From contig JAQIBE010000060.1 in assembly GCA_027859235.1 (NCBI GenBank), positions 1 to 33,485 on the forward strand: a DNA stretch of 33,485 nucleotides, in the 5' to 3' direction. Numbering within the stretch: the stretch's first letter is position 1; every line of letters starts with the position of its first letter. The translations under genes and the position numbers were made by a program. This DNA is from Desulfobulbaceae bacterium (GTDB lineage: Bacteria > Desulfobacterota > Desulfobulbia > Desulfobulbales > SURF-16). A model generated the notes under the pieces. It saw nothing but the letters and a program-made list of their open reading frames with translations, was not told the origin of the DNA and searched no databases. Below, piece after piece: positions 16,955-25,169 of this stretch.

Positions 16955-16976
16955 CTGGGCGGAGATGCCTTGCGGT

Positions 16977-17924
16977 TTAAATAGTTCGGCACACCTTGCC
17001 ATACCCCCCTGGAATTGTACCGGAGGCCCAAAAGACAGTGCCCTGTTTATAGTCACAGAACCAGTAGCCGCCGGGGTTACGTTTTTCTGCGACAAAGATG
17101 AAAGGTGTGTCATCTTTGAAGCATGGATCCATGTGTAAGTCATTGTTTTGGACATCAGGGGTCATGAGGGAAAAGGCCTCTTCCATGGTGGGGAGGCGCC
17201 AATCGGAAAACCCTGCATAATCCTCGGCATTTAAATGGTCAACATGGGCCCGCATTTTTCTAATGGAGGTGAGGTCAGCTCCACCCTGTTGCCACATGAG
17301 ACCTGTAGCCTTGTCACTGATGGTCTGATTATCGCCACTGTCCACAAGGAAGCTGGCAAAAGAGCCATTCTGGTTGCGGGATGAATCATAGAAGTTGTAT
17401 TTTGATAAAATACCCAAAATCTCATCTTCCTGGGCTGTTTTCGTTGTGCTGGTGAGCTGTACGGGGGTAATATTCTCAGGCAGAGGTGTGTTTGGGGCTG
17501 GAAGCTCAGCAGCCTCAAGGGCGGGTGGTTCTTCTGCTACTATGGGGTGAACCATGGAGAGGTCTGTGCTGTCGACGACATTGTCAAGAAGCCATGTCTT
17601 AAGACCCTCGTTAATAGCGTAATTCCGGTCAAAACTCTTGGACAACCCCTCATCCTTAATGGCTTGGTCTATAAGGTCCTGTGGTGCATCGATAGTGGCG
17701 ATAATCCGGGCGTGTTTGATGCCCCGTTCCATTAAACATAATGATGGGGGACTGCCCCAGCCATCAACGAAAAAATAATAATAGCGTTCACTTCCACTGC
17801 GCAAACGTTGCTGGTCTTTGCCGCCCCAGCTTTCAAAGATCGCAAATGTTTCGGCAGGGATGAGATCCCAGTCAATGGTTGGGGATAACTGTTTGTTAAT
17901 TCCAAGTTTTTCGAAAAGTTCCAT
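16977..17924 (-). CDS. DUF1566-domain protein
   Basis: A 315-residue protein without a signal peptide. The C-terminal half carries the DUF1566 (Lcl-type) signature: DKATGLMWQQGG, then LNAEDYAGFSDWRLPTMEEA. The motif ends in YWFCDYKQGTVFWASG, with many aromatic residues. The N-terminal ~150 residues (LGINKQLSPTIDWDLIPAET...) form a separate alpha/beta-looking domain I do not recognise, linked by a proline/alanine-rich stretch. A GGAGG 6 nt before the ATG supports the start. Its function is unknown; family members often sit on the surface, but this one shows no export signal. Confidence 0.8.
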   Translation of the reverse strand: MELFEKLGINKQLSPTIDWDLIPAETFAIFESWGGKDQQRLRSGSERYYYFFVDGWGSPPSLCLMERGIKHARIIATIDAPQDLIDQAIKDEGLSKSFDRNYAINEGLKTWLLDNVVDSTDLSMVHPIVAEEPPALEAAELPAPNTPLPENITPVQLTSTTKTAQEDEILGILSKYNFYDSSRNQNGSFASFLVDSGDNQTISDKATGLMWQQGGADLTSIRKMRAHVDHLNAEDYAGFSDWRLPTMEEAFSLMTPDVQNNDLHMDPCFKDDTPFIFVAEKRNPGGYWFCDYKQGTVFWASGTIPGGYGKVCRTI

Positions 17925-18063
17925 GGTAACCTCCGGCTAGATATGAGTAAAATGACCTAAGTTATTTAGGACTGTTTTCCAAGCTGATCCCGCAAAACTG
18001 TTTACTGGTGTGGGGCAGTTGCCCTATGCAGATAAAATTAAGCATAAACAGTGCGCTTGTCAA

Positions 18064-18078
18064 TGATAATTATTACTA
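18064..18078 (+). promoter_or_regulatory. Fur-box-like site before glgX
   Basis: TGATAAT-T-ATTACTA matches the 7-1-7 Fur consensus (TGATAATNATTATCA) at 12 of 14 informative bases, 17 bp before the glgX start. AT-rich promoter DNA produces such matches by chance, so it is only a candidate. Confidence 0.25.
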
Positions 18079-18094
18079 AATAGGTGAGACAGGT

Positions 18095-20230
18095 ATGTCC
18101 CCTCTTCAAAATCGTCAAGGTGTGCCTCTTCCCCTGGGGGTTAGTCTGCATGGCGATAAACTCAACTTTGCCCTTTTCTCACGCCATGCCGAATCGGTTT
18201 CTCTTCTCCTGTTTCAGGCGGGCAAGACGGATGCCTGGGCTGAAATTGAACTGGATCATATCATCAATAAGACGGGTGATATATGGCATATTATGCTGGA
18301 TGATCTGCCCGAGAATACAGAGTACGGTTATCTTTTACTTGGTCCGTATGACCCGTATGGTTCAGGCCATTTTTTCAGTTCTGACCGGGTTGTTCTGGAC
18401 CCCTATGCCCATGCCCTTTCCAATGGTGAAGAATGGGGCAGGGCAGAGGAGCTGCAGGGTAAGACAAAAAGCGGGCGTGATTTTGCGCGGCGTGGCGTGA
18501 TCTGCAAAAATGAATTTGACTGGCAGGGGGATCGGCCTCTCAATATTCCCTTAAGAGATTCTATTATCTATGAGATGCATGTCAGGGGTTTTACGAAGCA
18601 TGCAAGTTCAGGTGTGAAACATCCAGGTACGTATCGTGGGATCATTGAAAAGATTCCCTATTTAAAGAAGCTCGGCATCACCGCAGTTGAACTCATGCCC
18701 GTTATGGAATTCTTCGAGAATGAAAAACTCTTTAAAGATCCTGAGACGGGTGAATATTTAAAAAATTACTGGGGGTATAACCCCATATGTTTTTTTGCGC
18801 CTAAGGCCTCTTATGCTGCAGATGGTCTGCATGGCCGCCAGGTTGATGAGTTCAAGGAAATGGTGCGTTGTCTGCATGCGGCAGGCATTGAGGTTATTTT
18901 GGATGTGGTGTTTAATCACACTGGCGAGGGCGATTATGATGGTACAACCTATTCTTTTCGCGGCATTGATAATGTAATTTATTATCTCCTGGGGCCGAAT
19001 AAGGAATATATGAATTATTCAGGCTGCGGAAACACCATTAACTGTAATCATCCACTGGTGCGTAATTTCATCATGATCTGTTTGCGCTATTGGGTCATGG
19101 AGATGCATGTGGATGGCTTTCGTTTTGATCTGGCCTCAATCCTGGGGCGTTCCCCTACCGGTGAGATCTTGAGTAATCCGCCCATGGTGGAGCAGATTGC
19201 TGAAGACCCTGTGCTGGCGAACACCAAGATTATTGCTGAGGCCTGGGATGCTGCAGGTGTCTATCAGGTGGGGAGCTTCTCAACCGATCGGCGCTGGGCC
19301 GAATGGAATGGCCGTTTTCGTGATGACCTGAGGGCCTTCATGTGTGGTCATGAGAACTGTGTTGCTAATCTTGCCACTCGCATTGCCGGCTCCTCTGATC
19401 TCTATCAGTGGAGCAGCCGCAGGCCTTATAACTCGATCAATTTTGTCACAAGCCATGATGGTTTTACCCTGGCTGATCTGGTGAGTTATAATGATAAACA
19501 TAATAACAGAAATGGTGAAGAAAACCGTGATGGTGATAATCACAATATCAGTTGGAACTCTGGGGCAGAGGGGGTTACGACAGACCCGGTCATTCTTGAT
19601 TTACGGAGTCGTCGAGTAAAAAGCATGGCAGTGATCCTCCTGCTCTCCCAAGGGGTGCCCATGCTGATGGCGGGCGACGAGTTTGGTCGGAGTCAGCAGG
19701 GAAATAATAATTGCTGGTGTCAGGACAATGAACTCAGTTGGATTGATTGGCAGGATGCCCAGAAACAGAGGGGGTTGCGGCGATTTTTTACAAAACTCAT
19801 AGCCTTGAGACGGAAACATAAAATTTTCCGCCGCTGTGATTTTTTTGCAGATAGTGAGACGAATAAAAATGGGATCAGCTGGTGGGGTGAAGGCGGGGAG
19901 GAACAGAAATGGGACGCCTCGGTGCATAGCCTCGGATTTGTTCTGCATGGGCATGGGCTAGAGGAAATTCCTGATGCTGATTTCCTGGTCATGGTGAACG
20001 GCGGTTCCGTACCGGTGGATTTTACCCTCCCTCCAGTTGTGACAGGGTCTTGGTGCCGATTGATTGATACGAGTTTGCACTATCCGGCGGATTTTTGTGA
20101 TGAGATGAAGGCACACGGGGTGCAGCGCAAGATTATAAAGGTGCAGCCAATGGCTGTGGTTGTCTTTATTGTGAAACGGAACAGTGAGAGGGGATGTGGT
20201 GATGAAAGAGCGAATACTCCTTGCGGTTGA
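18095..20230 (+). CDS. glgX: Glycogen debranching enzyme GlgX (isoamylase type)
   Basis: A 711-residue GH13 enzyme. An N-terminal CBM48-type beta-sandwich (about 1-140) is followed by the catalytic barrel. Conserved region I is DVVFNHTGEGD (about 270-280). The nucleophile is D345 in GFRFDLAS, the acid/base E382 in IIAEAWDAAG, and the third acid D455 in FVTSHDGFTLAD. It cleaves alpha-1,6 branch points of glycogen, in the cytoplasm. The length fits bacterial GlgX/TreX. A GGTGAG precedes the ATG. It leads a plus-strand block with a small protein and a NifA-like regulator; no glgB, glgC or glgP is in view. Confidence 0.93.
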   Translation: MSPLQNRQGVPLPLGVSLHGDKLNFALFSRHAESVSLLLFQAGKTDAWAEIELDHIINKTGDIWHIMLDDLPENTEYGYLLLGPYDPYGSGHFFSSDRVVLDPYAHALSNGEEWGRAEELQGKTKSGRDFARRGVICKNEFDWQGDRPLNIPLRDSIIYEMHVRGFTKHASSGVKHPGTYRGIIEKIPYLKKLGITAVELMPVMEFFENEKLFKDPETGEYLKNYWGYNPICFFAPKASYAADGLHGRQVDEFKEMVRCLHAAGIEVILDVVFNHTGEGDYDGTTYSFRGIDNVIYYLLGPNKEYMNYSGCGNTINCNHPLVRNFIMICLRYWVMEMHVDGFRFDLASILGRSPTGEILSNPPMVEQIAEDPVLANTKIIAEAWDAAGVYQVGSFSTDRRWAEWNGRFRDDLRAFMCGHENCVANLATRIAGSSDLYQWSSRRPYNSINFVTSHDGFTLADLVSYNDKHNNRNGEENRDGDNHNISWNSGAEGVTTDPVILDLRSRRVKSMAVILLLSQGVPMLMAGDEFGRSQQGNNNCWCQDNELSWIDWQDAQKQRGLRRFFTKLIALRRKHKIFRRCDFFADSETNKNGISWWGEGGEEQKWDASVHSLGFVLHGHGLEEIPDADFLVMVNGGSVPVDFTLPPVVTGSWCRLIDTSLHYPADFCDEMKAHGVQRKIIKVQPMAVVVFIVKRNSERGCGDERANTPCG

Positions 20231-20323
20231 TTTTTGTCACTCTATTAGAATATTCTTAAAAAAAACTATACGTATTTAGCCAATCCTGCAGGTGGGAACA
20301 GTCTCTTTTGACGGGGGTCTTTT

Positions 20324-20596
20324 ATGATTTTTGCGCAAGTTGAAAAAGAAAAATTTCATGCAGTTATTTTTATTGGTCGTCTTAAGGTTGAAGGGATCAT
20401 TCATCTTCTACCCCAGGAACGGGTCACTGATTTTCTCGATGCGGATGATATCGACTTCCTGCCTGTCACCTGTGCCACTGTATTTCATGTGGATAGTGGT
20501 GAAGCGCTTTATACCTCAAAATTCATGAGTCTCAATAAGAAAGAGATCCTGGTTATTTGTCCTGCGGATTCAGAAGCAAAAATGTTTGGTTGTTAG
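20324..20596 (+). CDS. Small conserved protein, DUF6812-like
   Basis: A 90-residue soluble protein: FHAVIFIGRLKVEGIIHLLP, then QERVTDFLDADDIDFLPVT, then VDSGEALYTSKFMSLNKKEI. The pattern of a beta-strand-rich core around R-V-x-D-F-L matches small proteins I associate with DUF6812, whose function is unknown; that name is from memory. A G-rich stretch 7-12 nt before the ATG could serve as the ribosome site. It lies 93 bp after glgX, and the regulator gene follows 246 bp on. Confidence 0.55.
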   Translation: MIFAQVEKEKFHAVIFIGRLKVEGIIHLLPQERVTDFLDADDIDFLPVTCATVFHVDSGEALYTSKFMSLNKKEILVICPADSEAKMFGC

Positions 20597-20842
20597 ATCT
20601 CTTGCAGGTAGTTGTGTTTAACTGTGGACTGTCATGGTCTGGCACGTGTCTGCGTTTCACTTCTTTTTTGTTTCTGTAGAGATGGTTTTCTTACTCTTCC
20701 GCCTGGAGTAAAATGCATATTTTTCATTTTACAAATTAGAATTAGTGACTCGTTTTTTTTTCATATTTGTAATATAGTCCCCCATGTATTACTTGGGTTA
20801 AATCGGTTTTAAAAAGAGTCAGCTGAATTGGACAGGGCGAAT

Positions 20843-22393
20843 ATGAGTGAAGATCAGAGTCAGAAATTAGCAGAGATAACCACCTTGTATGAAATTACCA
20901 AGGTGCTCGCCTCATCCACGGATTTGCGTGACTGCCTTGAGCAGATTATGGATATCCTGTCTGGTCAATGGCAGATGCATAACGGTACTGTCACCATTAT
21001 TAATCCGGTTACATCTCAGCTTGAAATTGAAATTGCCCATGGTCTTACTGCTGAAGCCCGTAATCGGGGGAAGTATGAAGTCGGGGAGGGGATTACTGGT
21101 CGGGTGGTAGCCAGTGGCGTACCTGTTGTCGTGCCCTCTATCAGCGATGAACCATTGTTTCTCAACCGGACCAGGTCCCGTGGCGATCTGAATCAAAAAA
21201 AACAGATTTCTTTTCTCTGTGTTCCTGTGAAGCATGGTCAGCAGGTTATTGGTGCGTTGAGTGTTGATCGTGAATACCGGAAGGGGCTTGATTTTGAGAA
21301 TGATCTGCAGTTTCTTGCCGTTATCTCCGGCCTCATTGCCCAGTCTGTGGTGCGGATTCAGGCCTTTGCTGAAGAGAAACGTAAGCTGGTCAATGAGAAC
21401 AGTTCACTCAGGCGAGAGTTGTCCGGTAAGTATCAGATTGGTAATATTGTTTCCAACTCCTCCCGTATGCGCGAAGTGTTTGACATGATTCACCGGGTGG
21501 CTGAGTCCAATGCCACCGTGCTTTTGCGGGGTGAGTCCGGCACAGGCAAGACCCTTGTGGCCAAGGCCATTCATTATAACAGTCAGCGGGCGGATCAACC
21601 CTTTGTGGTGGTAAATTGTTCAGCCCTTCCCGAGACACTTATTGAAAGTGAATTGTTCGGCCATGAAAAAGGCGCGTTTACCGGGGCTCATGCCGCCAAG
21701 AAGGGCCGTTTTGAGGTTGCAGAGGGCGGAACCCTATTTCTTGATGAGATTGGTGAGCTGAGTCCGATGGTGCAGGTGAAACTCCTGAATGTGATTCAGG
21801 ATCGGGAGTTCCAGCGCCTAGGGGGGATTGCCCCGGTTAAATGTGATGTGCGCCTTGTTGCAGCGACCCATGTCGATCTGGAAAAGGCAGTTGCAGCGGG
21901 CAAGTTTCGGGAGGATTTTTATTATCGTCTCAATGTCTTCCCTGTTTATCTGCCATCGTTACGCAAGAGGCGCACTGATATTTTGCTTCTCGCGGAGTAT
22001 TTCCTCCAGAAGTATTGCCGGGAGAATGATAAGGATATTGCCCGTATTTCAACCCCTGCCATTGATCTCCTTATGCAGTACCATTGGCCGGGTAATGTTC
22101 GGGAGCTGCAGAATTGTATTGAGCGTGCGGTGCTGATTTGTGATGACGATGCCATCAAGAGTTATCATTTGCCTCCCACCCTGCAAACCGCGGAGAGTTC
22201 CACTAATAAGAATCCCATGTCTTTTGCTGCTGCCGTAGAACATTATGAACGTGAGCTCATTGTTGAGGCGTTGAAGCATACGGGCGGCAACCAAACCAAG
22301 GCCTCCAAGTATCTTGATACCTCCCTGCGGATCATTAACTATAAGATCCATAAGTATAGCATTGAGCCGAAGGAGTATAAGCTTGCGGTATAG
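20843..22393 (+). CDS. NifA-like sigma-54 activator (GAF-AAA-Fis)
   Basis: A 516-residue regulator. An N-terminal GAF domain (about 15-170) opens with [20 protein letters not shown], as in NifA. A sigma-54 AAA+ domain follows with Walker A GESGTGKT (about 230-237), a standard GAFTGA loop (about 277-282), Walker [12 protein letters not shown] and [10 protein letters not shown]. The Fis-type helix-turn-helix ([25 protein letters not shown]) lies at the C-terminus. The start at 20843 is chosen over an upstream TTG because AGGG lies 6 nt ahead. The Cys-rich linker of oxygen-sensing NifA from alphaproteobacteria is absent. No nitrogenase gene is in view, so its target could be nif or something else. 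Confidence 0.88.
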   Translation: MSEDQSQKLAEITTLYEITKVLASSTDLRDCLEQIMDILSGQWQMHNGTVTIINPVTSQLEIEIAHGLTAEARNRGKYEVGEGITGRVVASGVPVVVPSISDEPLFLNRTRSRGDLNQKKQISFLCVPVKHGQQVIGALSVDREYRKGLDFENDLQFLAVISGLIAQSVVRIQAFAEEKRKLVNENSSLRRELSGKYQIGNIVSNSSRMREVFDMIHRVAESNATVLLRGESGTGKTLVAKAIHYNSQRADQPFVVVNCSALPETLIESELFGHEKGAFTGAHAAKKGRFEVAEGGTLFLDEIGELSPMVQVKLLNVIQDREFQRLGGIAPVKCDVRLVAATHVDLEKAVAAGKFREDFYYRLNVFPVYLPSLRKRRTDILLLAEYFLQKYCRENDKDIARISTPAIDLLMQYHWPGNVRELQNCIERAVLICDDDAIKSYHLPPTLQTAESSTNKNPMSFAAAVEHYERELIVEALKHTGGNQTKASKYLDTSLRIINYKIHKYSIEPKEYKLAV

Positions 22394-22411
22394 GTCACCA
22401 TTACCACCTGA

Positions 22412-22540
22412 GCAGTTGTAAAAAAAGCATGGCCAACGGAGATGTTCCAAGCTGCATAAGGGCCATAAAGAAATTGCTATAACGGAGTCTGCGCTTACCC
22501 GGAGTCTACGCTTACCTGGTCGCCATTCTTAACGGCCCCT
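22412..22540. repeat. Dispersed hairpin repeat, copy 2
   Basis: A diverged copy of the element at 7406-7520. The terminal inverted repeat is imperfect here, and a 17-bp part (GGAGTCTGCGCTTACCC / GGAGTCTACGCTTACCT) is duplicated at 22484-22500 and 22501-22517. It lies between the NifA-like gene and queH. Confidence 0.75.
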
Positions 22541-22561
22541 AACTAAACACCTATTGTAATC

Positions 22562-23122
22562 ATGAATATCCTCCTCCACGCCTGTTGCGGTCCCTGCTCT
22601 GTTTATCCCATAGCAGAGTTGCAGAAACAGGGGCACCAGCTCACGGGCTATTTCTACAATCCCAATATCCATCCCTTTCGTGAATTCAAAAAACGTTTGG
22701 CATCCATGCGGTTATGCAGCGCGGCAACAGGTGTTCAGACTGAGTATGCCGCGGAGTATGGTCTCACTGAATATTTACGCAAGGTTGTCTTCTATGAGGA
22801 GGGTCGTTGCGGGATTTGTTACCTGATGCGGCTTGAAGAGGTGGCCAGAAAAACAAAGGAACTTGGTTTGCAAGGGTTTACGACCACCCTGCTGTACAGT
22901 CGCTATCAGAATCATGGGCTTATCGCCGCCATTGGTGAGAACATGGCGGCGAAGTATAACGTAGAATTTTTATATCAGGATTTTCGCGAAGGGTGGCAAT
23001 GGGGGATTGATCAGTCCATAGCGCTGGATCTGTATCGGCAGCCCTATTGCGGCTGTATCTATAGTGAACAGGAACGGTATGATAAAAAGATGCACAAGAA
23101 AAAACCGGAGATTTCAGGATGA
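22562..23122 (+). CDS. queH: Epoxyqueuosine reductase QueH (DUF208)
   Basis: A 186-residue protein with the DUF208/QueH signature: LLHACCGPCSVYP (C8, C9, C12), GRCGICYLMRLEE (C83, C86) and PYCGC (C163, C165). QueH reduces epoxyqueuosine to queuosine at the wobble position (34) of GUN-anticodon tRNAs and replaces the unrelated QueG. In the family, the two N-terminal Cys and the CxxC ligate a 4Fe-4S cluster and the late CxC pair is redox-active. It overlaps mnmH by 4 bp (ATGA) and shares its wobble-base target. The bases before the ATG form a G-poor leader with no Shine-Dalgarno. Confidence 0.92.
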   Translation: MNILLHACCGPCSVYPIAELQKQGHQLTGYFYNPNIHPFREFKKRLASMRLCSAATGVQTEYAAEYGLTEYLRKVVFYEEGRCGICYLMRLEEVARKTKELGLQGFTTTLLYSRYQNHGLIAAIGENMAAKYNVEFLYQDFREGWQWGIDQSIALDLYRQPYCGCIYSEQERYDKKMHKKKPEISG

Positions 23123-24141
23123 CCCTGGTGAAGGTAAAAGATGTTCTGGCAGACCCTGAACGGATTGTAGTGGATTTACGCACTCCGGGTGAATATGCAC
23201 AGGGACATATCCCTGGCAGCGTCAATATCCCTCTGTTCACCGATGAAGAGCGGGCAAAGGTCGGAACACTCTATAAGCAGGCAGGTAAGGAGATTGCCTT
23301 TCAGCATGGGTTAAAATTTACCGGTCCCCGCCTTGCTGAAATGGTGAAGCGGGTCCGTAATCTTGCCAAGGGCAGACATCTTGTCTTTTATTGCTGGCGT
23401 GGAGGCATGCGCAGTGAGAGCGTCTGCTGGCTGATGCGTCTTGGCGGCATGAATGTGAGCCGAATTAAGGGGGGGTATAAGGCGTATCGCCGGTATATCA
23501 GGGCCTCCTTTGCTGAGCCGGCCAATATGGTTATTCTCGGGGGGTATACGGGAGCCGGCAAAACCGACGTGTTGCTTGAATTGGCCCGCCAAGATGTGCA
23601 GATTGTTGATCTTGAGGGTGTTGCAAATCATAAGGGCTCGGTGTTTGGTCATATTAATGAAGGGTTACAACCCACCAGTGAGCAGTATGAGAACAATCTG
23701 TTTGAGGTGTGGCAACTAATTGATAAGAAACGTGTGGTGGTGGTGGAGAATGAGTCTGCTTCGGTTGGTAGTGTGTCGGTGCCTGAGCCGTTCTATCGCC
23801 AGATGAGAAAGGCGCCGGTGGTTTCCATTGCAATTCCCCTCAAGAGGCGGGTACAGCGCTTGGTGGCTGAGTATGGGGTGGATGACACGCAGCAGCTTCT
23901 TGAAGCAGTGCAGCGTATTGCCAGGAAACTTGGGGGTAAGAATAAGCAAAAGGTGGAGAACTATATCTCTAAACATCAATTTGCTGAGGCGTGTGAACTT
24001 CTGTTGGAATACTATGATAAGTATTATGAGCGGGGGATGCAGGCCCGCGATATTGAGACGTATCAGTTTATTGAGCTTGAAGGTGTTGATGTGGTCGCGG
24101 ATACGGGAAAGGTGAAAGCGCTGATTCTTGAACACTATTGA
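23119..24141 (+). CDS. mnmH: tRNA 2-selenouridine synthase MnmH/SelU
   Basis: A 340-residue two-domain protein. The rhodanese domain (1-125) has DLRTPGEYAQGHIPGSVNIP, and its active Cys is C92 in FYCWRGGMRS. A P-loop domain follows with Walker A GGYTGAGKT (141-149), then NHKGSVFG. MnmH converts 2-thiouridine at tRNA position 34 to 2-selenouridine, via a geranylated intermediate, using selenophosphate. So the organism very likely makes selenophosphate (selD), not in this window. It starts inside the queH stop (ATGA), so the two are translationally coupled. It is a direct sign of selenium use, and relevant to the UGA gene at 33258. Confidence 0.95.
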   Translation: MTLVKVKDVLADPERIVVDLRTPGEYAQGHIPGSVNIPLFTDEERAKVGTLYKQAGKEIAFQHGLKFTGPRLAEMVKRVRNLAKGRHLVFYCWRGGMRSESVCWLMRLGGMNVSRIKGGYKAYRRYIRASFAEPANMVILGGYTGAGKTDVLLELARQDVQIVDLEGVANHKGSVFGHINEGLQPTSEQYENNLFEVWQLIDKKRVVVVENESASVGSVSVPEPFYRQMRKAPVVSIAIPLKRRVQRLVAEYGVDDTQQLLEAVQRIARKLGGKNKQKVENYISKHQFAEACELLLEYYDKYYERGMQARDIETYQFIELEGVDVVADTGKVKALILEHY

Positions 24142-24164
24142 CTGGCGATTGCTCACTGACAAAT

Positions 24165-24200
24165 AAAAAAAGGCGCCGGGTTTCCCCGGCGCCTTTTTTT
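24165..24200. terminator. Bidirectional terminator between mnmH and bamD
   Basis: A perfect 16-bp stem with 7 A at one end and 7 T at the other: arms 24165-24180 and 24185-24200, core GGCGCCGGG/CCCGGCGCC, loop TTTC. It serves both the plus-strand mnmH and the minus-strand bamD. Confidence 0.95.
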
Positions 24201-24216
24201 GTTGTGCGGTATAACT

Positions 24217-24954
24217 TTACTGGGACTGACGGGCGCCAATGGTTTTAAATGTTTCCCAGTCCGGCATGCCTATTTCTGGAATCCAGTCCTGCCACGAACC
24301 GTTTGGCTTTTCACCTGTTTTTAGGATGGCAAGAAGCTCTTCAGCCCTGGGACCGGCAGTTGTGGTTGGGAAATTATCCAGCAGAAACTCAAGTCGTGTG
24401 GCCGCTTGCTTGAGTTTATCCGTTTTAATATAAAAATTGGCGACATAGAGTTCGTGATTTGCCAGAAAATTTTCTGCGGCAATAATTCTTGCCCGTGCCT
24501 CTTGAACATAGGGGCATTTGGGGAAGGTGCGAATGAGTCTTGAAAAGGTTGAGATCGCCAGGTGCGCCGCTGATGGGTCACGGTCAATGGTGGTAAGTTG
24601 TTTGTAATAGCTCATGCCAATTTGAAATTGGGTATAGGGAATGGCTTCGTTGGTGGGATGATTCTGTTCAAAATCCTGATAGGCTGCAATGGCTTCAAGG
24701 TGTTGACCAAGGTAAAAATGACAGTCTCCTGTTTTCAGTTCAGCCATGAGGCTGTATTCACTGAAGGGAAAGCGATCTCTTAATATTTGAAAATTTTTGA
24801 GGGCAGCACTGTATTGCCCTGTGTTGAAATCCTCCATGGCATCTGCAGCAATGAATTCAGGCGATGGCGGTGTGGAAGAATCATTGAGCCAGGAGCAACC
24901 GGAACTGGTAAGGGCAAATGCGGCCAGAATAAGTGCGTAGAGTAATTTCTTCAT
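24217..24954 (-). CDS. bamD: Outer membrane assembly lipoprotein BamD
   Basis: A 245-residue lipoprotein, the length of E. coli BamD. The signal peptide ends in a SSGC lipobox (C20), with Ser next, suiting outer-membrane sorting. Five TPR-like repeats follow, including AMEDFNTGQYSAALKNFQIL, RDRFPFSEYS, and YTQFQIGMSYYKQL. A conserved FLDNFPTT near the end is typical. It is part of the BAM complex that inserts beta-barrel proteins. The leader before the ATG is CTAAACC-rich with no clear Shine-Dalgarno. It stands alone between mnmH and trxB. Confidence 0.92.
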   Translation of the reverse strand: MKKLLYALILAAFALTSSGCSWLNDSSTPPSPEFIAADAMEDFNTGQYSAALKNFQILRDRFPFSEYSLMAELKTGDCHFYLGQHLEAIAAYQDFEQNHPTNEAIPYTQFQIGMSYYKQLTTIDRDPSAAHLAISTFSRLIRTFPKCPYVQEARARIIAAENFLANHELYVANFYIKTDKLKQAATRLEFLLDNFPTTTAGPRAEELLAILKTGEKPNGSWQDWIPEIGMPDWETFKTIGARQSQ

Positions 24955-25169
24955 AGGTAATGTGTTTTGGGTTTAGATTGGTTTAGGGTAAGGCGGATAG
25001 ATTTATACGATGTCAATCTTTGTAACGTAGAACCTTTTTTTATGCCATAAAAAAGGCGTGCTGGCAGGAGGGGGCGGGCTGGTGAGCGTATGGGTTTCTT
25101 TGTGTTACAGAATGGGGCAACCTGTAAATAATTGCTGGCCTCTGCCGGTTGATCTTAAATATGGGCCCG

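Noticed and set aside
20640-20654. TGGCAC...CTGC resembling a -24/-12 sigma-54 promoter upstream of the NifA-like gene
   Set aside because: The spacing between GG and GC is one base short of the strict sigma-54 requirement and the -12 element is imperfect.
25032-25060. AT-rich palindrome CCTTTTTTTAT-GCC-ATAAAAAAGG after trxB
   Set aside because: The stem is almost all A-T with uneven arms and lies about 110 bp past the stop; not enough to call a terminator.
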